A DNA stretch of 64,000 nucleotides. It comes from Pleurocapsa minor GSE-CHR-MK 17-07R (lineage in GTDB: Bacteria > Chloroflexota > Anaerolineae > Aggregatilineales > Phototrophicaceae). Location: positions 248,001 to 312,000 of the forward strand of contig JAHHHY010000002.1 in the NCBI GenBank assembly GCA_019359125.1. The letters are read 5' to 3'. Every line of letters begins with the position of its first letter. Position 1 is the stretch's first letter. Positions 8,154 to 18,200 of this stretch are shown here, piece after piece. Below the pieces are notes generated by a model. That model saw only the letters and a program-made list of their open reading frames with translations, was not told the origin of the DNA and made no database searches. Made by a program: the position numbers and the translations under genes.

Positions 8154-10238
8154 ATGAAAGAGTATACGACCGATAGACTGCGCAACGTCGCCTTCGTTGG
8201 ACATCAGGGGTCCGGGAAGACGACGCTTGTGGAGGCGCTGCTGTACAATACGGGTGCCATCAACCGTATGGGGCGCATAGAAGACAAGAACACCGTGTCT
8301 GACTGGGATGATGAGGAAAAGGAACGCGGCCTGTCCCTGAGCACATCCCTGATCCCCGTGGAATTTGAAGACAACAAGATCAATATCCTCGACACGCCCG
8401 GCTATACCGACTTTCTGGGCGATGTCAAAAATGCCATCCGCGTGGCCGACTCGGTCCTGGTGGTGGTGGATGCCGTCAGCGGCGTCGAGGTGGGCACAGA
8501 AATCGCCTGGGAATACGCCGAAGCGTATCAGCAGCCGATCATCGTGGCCATCAACAAGCTGGACCGTGAAAATTCCAGCTATGAAAAGACGATGGACAGC
8601 CTGCGCCAGAGCTTCCCCGAATATAAATTCATCCCGGTGATGCTGCCCATTGGCCAGGAACAGAATTTCAGCGGCGTGATCAACCTGCTGACGATGAAGG
8701 CCTATTATGGGCCGGGCAAAGACCGCAGTGACCTGCCGGCAGAGCTGGCCGATGCCGCCGATGCTGCGCGCAAGGTGCTGGTGGAAGCCGCTGCCGAAGC
8801 CGACGACGAATTCATCGAGAAGTACTTCAATACCGGCGAACTGACCAATGACGAAATCCGCGACGGCATGCGCAAGGCTGCCCGCGATGCCTATCTGAAA
8901 ACGGTGCCCGTGTTCGTGATGAGCGGCGCCAAAAATATCGGCACCGTCCCGCTGATGGAGGCCATGGTGGTGTATGTGGCCCCGCCCAGCGAACGCCGCG
9001 TGCAGGTGACCAATCCCGCGGGCGAGACGACCTTCCTGTATGCGCCGCAGAGCGACGGCGGCCCCACTGCCGCATATGTGTTCAAGATGAGCAATGACAA
9101 GTTCGTGGGCACGCTGAACTATTTTCGCATCTTCAGCGGTTCGATCAGCGCCAACGGCACCTACTACAACGCGACGCGCGCGCAGGACGAACGCTTTACC
9201 AGCCTGATGACCATGCGCGGTAAAGAGCAGATTCCCGCCCAGGTGCTGCATGCCGGCGATATGGGCGTGGTGGCCAAGCTGAATCACACCAAAACCGGCG
9301 ACACGATCAGCGCCCGCGATAACGCGCTGCAGATTACGCGTCCCACTTATCCTGATCCGCTGTACATGGTGGCTGTGACGCCGAAGACGCAGGGCGACAG
9401 CGCCAAGATGGGCCAGATGCTCACCAGCCTGTGCGAGGCCGATCCGACGCTGCGCTGGCGCCAGGATGCGGATGTCAAGCAGACGATCCTGGAAGGTCTG
9501 GGCGAGGCACATGTGGGCGTCGCCATCAGCCGCGCGGCCAAGCTGGGTGTGAACCTGGAAACTGCGGTGCCGAAGGTGCCGTATCGCGAGGCCGTGACCA
9601 AAAAGGGCAGCGCGACCTATCGCCACAAGAAGCAGACCGGCGGCGCGGGCCAGTTTGCCGAGGTCAGCCTGCATGTGGAGCCGTATGCCGAGGCCGCCTA
9701 TCTGTTTGACTGGGACGTCTTTGGCGGCGCGGTCTCGCGCTCGTTTGAGCCATCGATCGACAAGGGTATCCAGTCAGTGCTGGGCAACGGCGTCATCGCG
9801 GGCTATCCGGTTGTGAATGTCAAGGCGACGGTGTTTGACGGCAAGGAACACCCGGTCGACTCAAAAGATATCGCCTTCCAGGTCGCAGGACGCGAGGCCT
9901 TCAAGGAGGCCTTCGTCGCTGGCGCACCGGTGCTGATGGAACCGATCATGCATGTCGAGGTGACGGTGCCGGAGAGCATGATGGGCGATGTGCTGGGCGA
10001 TATGAATTCGCGGCGCGCGCGCGTGCAGGGCATGGATACCGAGGGCCCGCGCAGTGTGGTGACGGCGCAGGTGCCGCTGGCCGAGATGATGCGTTACGGC
10101 AGCGTGCTGCGCTCCATGACGGGTGGTCGCGGCATCTACACGATGCGCTTTGACCACTACGATACGGTGCCGGCGCACGTCAGCAAGCCGATCATCGAGC
10201 ATCATAAGGCGATGGCGCACGGCAACAGCGACAGCTAA
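8154..10238 (+). CDS. Elongation factor G-like GTPase (EF-G paralogue)
   Basis: A 694-residue translational GTPase with full EF-G architecture: G domain (about 1-270), domain II, and domains III-V (from about 400), ending with the domain V SMTGGRGIYTMRFDHY motif. The P-loop is GHQGSGKTT (16-24) instead of the usual Ala/His-hydrophobic-Asp-Ala-Gly-Lys, switch I reads RGLSLSTS, and the G3 motif is DTPGYTDF with Tyr84 where canonical EF-G has His. The G4 motif is NKLD (134-137). These marks place it in the EF-G-like paralogue group rather than the housekeeping translocase. It may act in a specialised translocation, recycling or stress step. A GGGTTG-type ribosome-binding site precedes the ATG. 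Confidence 0.85.
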   Translation: MKEYTTDRLRNVAFVGHQGSGKTTLVEALLYNTGAINRMGRIEDKNTVSDWDDEEKERGLSLSTSLIPVEFEDNKINILDTPGYTDFLGDVKNAIRVADSVLVVVDAVSGVEVGTEIAWEYAEAYQQPIIVAINKLDRENSSYEKTMDSLRQSFPEYKFIPVMLPIGQEQNFSGVINLLTMKAYYGPGKDRSDLPAELADAADAARKVLVEAAAEADDEFIEKYFNTGELTNDEIRDGMRKAARDAYLKTVPVFVMSGAKNIGTVPLMEAMVVYVAPPSERRVQVTNPAGETTFLYAPQSDGGPTAAYVFKMSNDKFVGTLNYFRIFSGSISANGTYYNATRAQDERFTSLMTMRGKEQIPAQVLHAGDMGVVAKLNHTKTGDTISARDNALQITRPTYPDPLYMVAVTPKTQGDSAKMGQMLTSLCEADPTLRWRQDADVKQTILEGLGEAHVGVAISRAAKLGVNLETAVPKVPYREAVTKKGSATYRHKKQTGGAGQFAEVSLHVEPYAEAAYLFDWDVFGGAVSRSFEPSIDKGIQSVLGNGVIAGYPVVNVKATVFDGKEHPVDSKDIAFQVAGREAFKEAFVAGAPVLMEPIMHVEVTVPESMMGDVLGDMNSRRARVQGMDTEGPRSVVTAQVPLAEMMRYGSVLRSMTGGRGIYTMRFDHYDTVPAHVSKPIIEHHKAMAHGNSDS

Positions 10239-10256
10239 AGGCACAGTCTGAGCAGC

Positions 10257-10295
10257 AAAAAGCCCCTGTATGGTTCAGCTACAGGGGCTTTTTTG
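10257..10295 (+). terminator. Bidirectional terminator between the EF-G paralogue and the PPC gene
   Basis: A perfect 10-bp stem (10261-10270 with 10280-10289), a nine-base loop, and a T tract to 10294, preceded by an A tract. It ends the EF-G transcript and can also serve the convergent PPC gene. Confidence 0.9.
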
Positions 10296-10314
10296 TGCGT
10301 CAATCAGTTGGCCA

Positions 10315-11133
10315 TTATTCGGTGATGGTGACGTTGAGCGTGAAATTGCCGCCTTCGTAATCTTGCGACAGGAAAGTGTAACCGGTCACGAAAATCAGAT
10401 ACAGGCCGTCTTCGGGCGCTTCGTAGCCGAGGATCGCCGACGACAGATCGCCTGCTTCGGAATCATCGTTGACATCGGCGCGGTCACCCAGCGGGTCGAA
10501 CAGCATCATGAGCGTGTCGTAGTCGGTGTCGCTGGTGGTGATGTCCACTGTTTCACCTGCATACAGCGGCAGGTAAAAGTAATAGACGGGGATTTCCAGA
10601 TCGCTGTAGCCCTCGACCGATTCCCCAATGCTGATATTGCCATTGTTCAGGTCAAAGAACGCGTCATCGGGGGTGATTTCGACGGAATTGCCGCTCACCA
10701 TGAGGGTGAATGACTGGCCGTCGGCGGTCGAATCGTCGGCGATAGGGCTGAAAAACTCCGTCGCGTCTGAGGCCACAATCAGGTATTCGCCATCCACCGG
10801 CAGTTCTGCGCCTTCAATGTACGAGGAAAGCGGGGCTTCGCCGCTGTCATCATCGAAAGCGATGACCTCGCCGCCGGGGCCCAGCAGCACCAGCGCCGGG
10901 TCGAGGGTGCTGTCTTCAAACTGTGTCATCGAGACATCAACCACATCGCCAGCCGCGCCCCGAAAGAAGAACAGCGTCGCATTGGTGCCCTCAAACGTAT
11001 AGTCGAGTGGCTCATCACTGTTCAGATACAGCAGCGAGATGACCCGGTCATCCTCCGTCTGCGCAGCCACACCCGCGACACCCGCGAGCAGGAACAACGA
11101 AAGCAGCAGCGATACTTTATACCAGCGCGTCAT
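10315..11133 (-). CDS. Secreted PPC-domain protein (first paralogue)
   Basis: A 272-residue exported protein. Residues 1-25 are a signal peptide ending at VAAQ. The mature chain looks like two bacterial pre-peptidase C-terminal (PPC) beta-sandwich domains, about 35-150 and 165-270. Each has the family pattern: an aromatic strand in the first half, then DPALVLLGPGGEVIAFDDDSG in domain 1 and DTLMMLFDPLGD with NDDSEAGDLSS in domain 2, where acidic residues may bind calcium, and a closing strand (GEYLIVAS, GLYLIFVTG). PPC domains usually accompany secreted enzymes; here they stand alone. The neighbour upstream is a clear paralogue. A GGAGACC ribosome-binding site precedes the ATG. Confidence 0.8.
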   Translation of the reverse strand: MTRWYKVSLLLSLFLLAGVAGVAAQTEDDRVISLLYLNSDEPLDYTFEGTNATLFFFRGAAGDVVDVSMTQFEDSTLDPALVLLGPGGEVIAFDDDSGEAPLSSYIEGAELPVDGEYLIVASDATEFFSPIADDSTADGQSFTLMVSGNSVEITPDDAFFDLNNGNISIGESVEGYSDLEIPVYYFYLPLYAGETVDITTSDTDYDTLMMLFDPLGDRADVNDDSEAGDLSSAILGYEAPEDGLYLIFVTGYTFLSQDYEGGNFTLNVTITE

Positions 11134-11232
11134 TTACGGTCTCCATTGGCCGCTTTGGCCAGAAAAGAATACATATATACGCTAACCCCGCTGCGATATT
11201 ATTCAGGCTTAAGATTTTGAGGTGGAAATAAA

Positions 11233-11261
11233 CACGGGGCTGGTTTGCGGCCAGCCCCGTG
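11233..11261 (-). terminator. Terminator hairpin after the second PPC gene
   Basis: A perfect 11-bp GC-rich stem (11233-11243 with 11251-11261) and a seven-base loop. Read on the minus strand it follows the stop of the upstream PPC gene by about 28 bases and leads into a moderately T-rich stretch. The two PPC genes are therefore probably separate transcripts. Confidence 0.75.
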
Positions 11262-11288
11262 CCTGTTAACAGGATGCAGTGTTGTGCG

Positions 11289-12119
11289 TTATTCGGCAGC
11301 GGTGACGTTGAGAACGAAGTTGCCACCTTCATACATGTCGAGCATCGCGCCGTTCTGGAAGCCGTAGCCGGTGGCAAACACCAGATACATGCCGCTAGCA
11401 GGCACTTCGTAGCCCAGGATGGCCGAGTCGGTGTCCATATCCGGTGAGTCGTCATTGACGCCGACGCGCACGCCGTTGGTGTCGAACAGCATCAGCAGCG
11501 CGTCGTAGTCGGATTCGGTCAGGGTGACGTCGACCACTTCGCCTTCGTACAGGTACAAGAACCAGTAGTAGACCGGTTCGGCCGGGATGCTGGCGCCCGC
11601 GGCACTTTCGCCCACGGCAATCGCGCCGCTGAACAGCTCGAAAGTTTCACTTTCAGTATCCGGGGTATTGCCGGTCAGCGTGATCTCAAAAGTCTCCGGC
11701 ACGAATTCGACTTCGGTATCCACCGGGCGGGTAAGGCCGCCGAAGCTGGTCGCCAGAATCAGATAGGCGCCGTCGAACGGCAGCTCGATGCCGGTGAGTG
11801 CCGAGGCCAGGGGCTGTTCGCCGCTGTCGTCATCGCTGGCGATGACTTCGCCGCGCGGGCCCAGCACCACCACCAGCGGGTCGAGCGAGCTGTCCTCGGC
11901 CTGGGTCATGGTCAGGTCAATCACGTCGCCAGCCAGACCGGTAAAGCCAAATATCACGGCGTTCGAATCTTCAAACGTGTATTCAAATGGAACGCCGCTC
12001 TCCAGGAAAATGGGCGAGAGAATGTCGTTCTCCAGCTCCGTGGTATCCTGTGCAGCGAGAGCCGCGGTTGTGGCCAGCGAAAGCATGGAAACTGCCAGTA
12101 ACGCCTTGAACCAACGCAT
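11289..12119 (-). CDS. Secreted PPC-domain protein (second paralogue)
   Basis: A 276-residue paralogue of the downstream neighbour with the same plan: signal peptide (1-23, LAAQ site), and two PPC-like beta-sandwich domains. Matching landmarks are DPLVVVLGPRGEVIASDDDSG in the first domain and DALLMLFDTNGVRVGVNDDS in the second, each followed by a closing YLI/YLVFATG strand. Both paralogues keep the Asp-Asp-Asp-Ser-Gly loop, so they probably fold and bind ions alike. An AGGGGTG ribosome-binding site lies upstream. The gene sits next to the very large alpha-2-macroglobulin gene; a link between them is possible but rests only on position. Confidence 0.8.
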   Translation of the reverse strand: MRWFKALLAVSMLSLATTAALAAQDTTELENDILSPIFLESGVPFEYTFEDSNAVIFGFTGLAGDVIDLTMTQAEDSSLDPLVVVLGPRGEVIASDDDSGEQPLASALTGIELPFDGAYLILATSFGGLTRPVDTEVEFVPETFEITLTGNTPDTESETFELFSGAIAVGESAAGASIPAEPVYYWFLYLYEGEVVDVTLTESDYDALLMLFDTNGVRVGVNDDSPDMDTDSAILGYEVPASGMYLVFATGYGFQNGAMLDMYEGGNFVLNVTAAE

Positions 12120-12239
12120 GTTTGAAACACCCCTGTTGTGAATGAAAGAAGATCAGGTTACTTCGTATACTGTACGGGAAAACTATTGTGCCAACTACTT
12201 AAGAACCTGTAAAAATGCGTTTTGATTTTTCAACAAATG

Positions 12240-12271
12240 ACGAGGGGGATGCCTCTTGACATCCCCCTCGT
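12240..12271 (-). terminator. Terminator hairpin after the alpha-2-macroglobulin gene
   Basis: A perfect 12-bp stem (12240-12251 with 12260-12271) with an eight-base loop. On the minus strand it starts 27 bases after the stop codon of the large gene; the following bases are A/T-rich with short T runs rather than a clean U tract. Confidence 0.75.
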
Positions 12272-12298
12272 GCGTGTACTTGGTAATCGACTGGTCGT

Positions 12299-15200
12299 CT
12301 ACTCTGTGATGCTGAACACCGTACCCGCCGTGCGGCCATACACCTCAGGGAAGTAGACCTGCTGGCCGACCGCCGGGATCACGTTGTAGTCGCCAGCCAG
12401 GCCGGTGCGGATGGTGTAGACGAATTCGTAGGCGCCGGCTGGCAGGTAGCTGGCCGACAGCACCACGGCTTCGTCGCGGAACTCGATATTGCTGAACCAC
12501 CACCAGCCCCAGCCGTAGCTCAGGGTGTCATCCGCGCTGGCAAATTCAGGGCGCGTGCCCACCTGCTGGCTGGTGAGCAGATTCGGGTTGACCGCATCCG
12601 AGCCAGCCGGGATGGGGTCGGTCACGACCACATATTGCAGGCTGTTGGGCACGATGATCGACAGGCGCACCTGCACGTTGGTGCCCACCGGGGCGGACGT
12701 GATCGGCGCACCGTTCGGGTCATCGGCCAGGCTGTAGCTGCGCTGGATGATGATGCCACGGTCTTCTATAGCATCGACGTCGGCCACAGGGATCGAGACA
12801 TTCAGCGCGGCCGTATAGTACAGGCTGCCTTCGCCGTCTGTCAGCGAGATCACCAGGTCATTGGCCTCGGCGCGCAGGTCCGCGATATCCAGCGCGACGG
12901 ACGCGGTTTGCAGCACGTTCTGGCGTGTGACCAGTCCATCGGCCACCTGCGTATCATTCGCCGATACCAGATAGCCATAGTTGGCGTTCAGGTCGCCGCT
13001 GGCGGCCAGCCAGTCGGTGACGGCCAGCACGGACCAGGCCGTTTCCTGCGTGGTCTGCCAGTCGTCCCCCGTGCGGGCGCTCATCAGCCAGCGCACGATG
13101 TTGGGGATCAGCCCGTTATCCGGCTGCACGGCGATGAAGGCACGCAGCGCCATCGCGGTCGCCCGCGTGTCAGTATTCCAGTTATAGACATCCTGCGTCG
13201 CCTCTTCCCAGCTGGCGCCCGTGCCGCTGAGGGTGACGCTGCTGGCCAGGTCGCTTAGCAGTGTCGACGCGCGCGCATCGCCCACGGACTGGAAGCTGAG
13301 CGCGAGCAGGGCCTGGGCGAACACGGACAGGCGCGAACGCAGCTCGAACAGATTGCTCAGGCGGTCGATTGGCGTCTCGCCGGCGACGCTCAGCGCGTAG
13401 GCGATGAACGCCTGCCGGTTGAGCTGCCAGGTGCGCGCGCCCTCGTTGATGGTGACGCGCACATTGCCCAGGAAGTTCACCGCGCGTGAAATGACGCCGT
13501 CCGGCACGGTGAAGCCTGCCTGCTGTGCTTCCACCAGGCCGATCACGGCATAGGCGGTGGTGATCGGCTGGCTGTTGTCCTGCACCGACCAGCCCCAACC
13601 GCCGTCCACCTTCTGGCGGGCTGTCAGGCGCTGCACGGCATCCACGACTTCAGCTTCCAGGCTGGCACACAGGGTGTCCCCGCCCAGCTCGGCCTCGTCC
13701 AGCGCGCGATACGTGGCGATATTGGGCAGGAAGCGGCTGACGATCGACTCGGTATTTTCGTAGCGATAGCCTTCCAGCACGGCCAGTGCATCCAGTGCCG
13801 CCGACGCCAGGGACGGCGAGAGCGAGAGATCGACCGAGCCCGTTGGGGCGTCTGTCGGAACGAGCACTGATTCGGTGACCGTCTCGCCAGCTGCGACGAC
13901 GCCCGATGTCGCGGTAGTCTGCGGCACTGCGAAGTCGTACACGGGCAGGCGGCTGTCTGCGCCCTGGCCCAGCGGCGGCACGCTGGCGTCCAGATATTCA
14001 CCGTCATTGGCCGAGACGAAGAAGGTCATGCCCGCTGATGAAACATCATCCACCGACACCGGCCAGGCAACGCGCCCGCGCCCACCCGCCGCGATGGTCA
14101 CTGTCTGTTCAAGCTCGGTGCCCTCCAGCGGGGTGACGCCGTCGGCCACCAGCGACACCAACGCGCTGATGTCTTCGTCGGTGTTGTTGTTGACCACGGC
14201 TGCCAGGTTGACGGTATCGCCCACCACCATGAAGCGCGGCGTGACGGGGCGGATCAGCACTGGAATCGTGCTGATGATGTCGAAGGTCGTCTGGCCCACC
14301 AGCATCTCGCCGTCGCTGCCACCATCGGTGATGGCGCGTGCGTCGAAACGCCACGTCGTCAGGTTATCGGGCAGGCTCACGGTGAAGGTGGCCGTGCCGT
14401 TTTCGTCGGTCACGATGACCGGATTCCAGTATGGCGTATCGACGAAATCCTCGCGGATGTCGAAGATGCCGCCTTCACCGAAGCCACCGCCACCGCCCTT
14501 GATCGTGTCGATAATTTCCTGTGTGCGCTGGTCCACGCTGATGGTCAGCAGCGAGCTGGTGACCACGCCAAGTCCCTGCGTGTCGTAGAAGTAGTCCATC
14601 AGCAGGCCGCTGTTGGCCGGCGCGATGCTGAGCACGGACACGTCTGACAGGCCGACGCCGACTTCGGCGCTGACCGGGTTGCCCGCATAGTCCACGGTCG
14701 TCACGGTGACTTCGATGGTCTCGCCGGGGCGCGCCGTCGCGGTGGCCGGGGTGACGGTGACCGTGATTTCCTTGCGTTCGCGCTCGACATTCAGGTTGAC
14801 GATGCCCATGCGGAAGCCGGGCGTCGTATTCGTCTCGCTGATTGCGCTGGTGATGAACACGCTCACGTACACGTTGGGCGCGAAGTCTTCGGTGATTTCC
14901 AGCGTATGCACGTACGAGTTGGAGGTCAGTGTGACGCGTTCGGTCGTCAGCACTTCACCGCGAGCCACCACGATCAGCGCCTCGCTGGAGCCCTGGAATG
15001 GCGATGTGATCAGGATTTCAGCCGTGTCGCCGATGTTGTAATCGGTCTGGTCAGCGACCAGGTCGATGCGGTTGCTGTTCTGCTGGCGCCACGTCACATA
15101 ACCGGGGCTGCTCACCCAGATGATCTGCGACGAAGCGCTTTCGCCGCCGCGGCCGTCGGTCACGCTGGCCAGGACCTTGTAGGTGCCGCCTGCTTCTGGC

Positions 15201-18200
15201 GTGAAGTCGAACGAGGCTGTGCCATCTGCGCCGGTGGTCACTGCGCCAGACGCCACTTCAATTTCCTCGACTTCATAGCTCCAGGTGGTGCGGCCAAAGT
15301 CGTCCTGTTCCTGCACGCTGTTCCAGCGGCGCTCGAAGGCTGTCCAGGTCACTTCCTGGTCGGCCAGCGGCTGGCTGGCCCAGTCGACAGCGATCACATT
15401 CATCACGGCGGGTTCACCGGCGGTGCTGACGTAGCTGTCGGCATTGACGCCCACGTACACGTCGCCCTTGTGGACGATGACTTCAGCACGGCCGCTGACG
15501 GCGAGCTGGCTTTCGTCCGTGACCGTCAGTTCGACGGTGTAGACCATGCTGCGATTGGTATTTTCCAGCTCAGCCGGAATCTCGATAGTGGCGCGGCCCT
15601 GCGCGTCCAGCGTGACTTCGCCAGAGGCCATCGGCGCGCTGGGGTCGAAATAGAAGTCGCTCGCGCCGTAGTCGTAGTTCACGTCCGAGAAGCTGTAGCT
15701 GCCACGGCCGGTGTAATCAAATTCGTACGGCGTCGCGACGACATTGTACTGGGCCGTGCCGCCGCCCACCGCGCCGCCAAAGAAGTAGCGGGCGTCGACT
15801 TCCACGCGGATGGTGTCGCCATTGGCGACTTCGGTCGCCTCCGGGGTCACATTGACCTGAAATTCCGGCGCGCGATACTGCGCCACGCCGAAGCCGACCA
15901 GTTCGCTGACCCACTCCTGGAACTCTGGCGTGCCCGGCGTGCGCACGGCCAGCCGGTAGTAGCCCAGTGCAGCATCGTCGGCCAGGTCAAACTGCCCGCT
16001 GAAGGTGCCAAAGGCGGTCAGCGGAAGCGTGTCGGAGTAGATGCGTTCGCCCATCTCGTTGAAAATGCCGATTTCGACTTCGTTCACATCGGGCACGGTA
16101 TAGCGGATGTCGTCCTTGTCGCGCACGATGCCGCGGAAATAGACAGGCTGGCCCGGGCGATAAATCGGCCGGTCGGTGTACAGATAGGCGCGGAAGTTCG
16201 ACTGCCCGCCTGACTGGTTGATGCCAAAGTAATAGGGCGCGATGCCGTCCACCCATGAGGTCAGGCCGATGCCCTGGATGCGTCCTTCGGCGTCACGGGT
16301 AACTGCCATCTGCTCGGTCGGGCTGCCGTATTCATCGAGCTGCACGGGCGTCTCAATGGTCACCAGGCCCTCGGCGCTGGTGATGCCGCTACCCAGCACG
16401 ACGCCGGTTGCGCTCACGATTTCGATGGGTGCGTTGCTCACGGGCAGGCCGGACTGCACATCGGTCGCCCACACGGTGACGCGATCATCGGAGGCATACA
16501 TGGCCAGGTTGGTGCTGGCCACGACGACGACGTGCCGGAAAGGTTCATAGCCGCGCGCCAGCGTCTCCGGCGTGGTGGCCTCCAGCAGATACAGGCCGGG
16601 TTGCAGCGCGCCGGTCTCGCTGACGAGGCTGGCGATCTGCGTGCCGATGCCGGAACTGGCCGTTTGCAGGTCGAGGTAATATTCGCCTGCGATGCCTTCA
16701 GCCACCCACGCATCGCTGCCGTCGGGCAGGTTGATTGGCCACCAGACGATATCGTTGGCGCACACGGCATCGCCCAGGATGCTGACGGTGGTGCCGTTGT
16801 AGAGCAGTTCGAGAATCTCGCCGTCTACCGGGGTGGCACGGGCGCGCACCGGGTCAGGATTGCTGATGACGATGGCGACATCGCCGGGTGCCAGGCGCGT
16901 GGCCGGGGCGGTGGGGCAGGACAGCGACAAATCCGTCCCGGTGCCCAGGGCGGCGCTGCCCAGGTTGATCAGCTCATAGCGCAGCGCGTTCAGCGGCACA
17001 TCGTCCAGCGGAATCCGCCAGCGACCGAGGCTGTTGCGCGCCATGATGTCGGCCACCTGCTGTTGTTCGGCATCATAGACGCCACCGCTGAAAATCATGG
17101 CTTCAGCCGGGTCCAGGCTGTAGAGCGAGAATTGCAGCGCGCTGACGTTGACGCTGGAGGTGAACAGCTCGGTCGCGTCGTTATAGGCGTTGTAGAAACC
17201 AAACGAGGCGGGCGCCTCCAGCGACAGGCTGGGGGCGCGTTCTGCGGTGGTAAAAGTGATCGTTACAGGTTCGGTGATTTCGTTGCCGTAGATATCACGT
17301 GCACCCGGCTCCAGCGTCACCACATACTCGGCGCTGGGCTCCAGCTCGAAGCTCAGCGTGTACGAGTTGTCCCAGTCGCCATAGTAGCTGTCGTAGATTT
17401 CCCGCGGCGCTGGCTCCACCGTAATCCTGTCCTCCAGCGACGTGATATCCATCGGCGAGGCAAAGGTGAAGGTGAAGCCACTGTAGAAGGCGTCATGGTT
17501 GGCCGCCCCGTTTTCAGGGAAGGTGCGAATGATCCTGGGGAAGGACACCGTGGAGAATTCCACGCCGGTATCGAAGTTGGTCGGCTGTCCGCCGCCCACC
17601 GAGCGCACAAGCCCGACCAACTGGCCGACATAGTCGGTGCCCAGTTTCAGGCGTGCATCCGGCGTGAAGCGGAATCCTGCGCCGTCTTCTGCCCACTCAA
17701 ACGAGCCGGCCACCAGCCCTTCATCACCGCTGGCATCCGTCTGACGCAGGCTGAATGCCGCTTCCACGTCCGCCTGATTGACGGGCATGTTGAAGCGAAC
17801 CTGCACGGTCTGGTCCAGCACGACATTGGTGGCGCCAAATTCGGGCACCACCTGGGTGGTATTGGGCAGCGTTGTGGTGAAGCTGAAGCTGCTGGCGGCG
17901 GCTGCATCCAGGGCGCTGCCATCCACGGCCGTCAGGTCTGGCTGCACGCTGACGGTGTACGTCTGTCCGCCCGCATAGGCGGTCGCTGGCTCAAACGCGT
18001 AAATGCTGGTGTTCACCCATTCGCCGGACCCCTCCACTGCGGGGGAAATCGTGATCGGCGAGGGCAGGGCGCGCATCTGCTCGATGGTGCCCAGCGGCAC
18101 CACCGGCCGGTTGAAGATGACCAGCAGCTGCGCGTCGGTGGAAACTTCATTTGCCCCGTCTTCCGGCAGCGTGTCGGTTAGCGCGAGTCCGCTGATCGGT

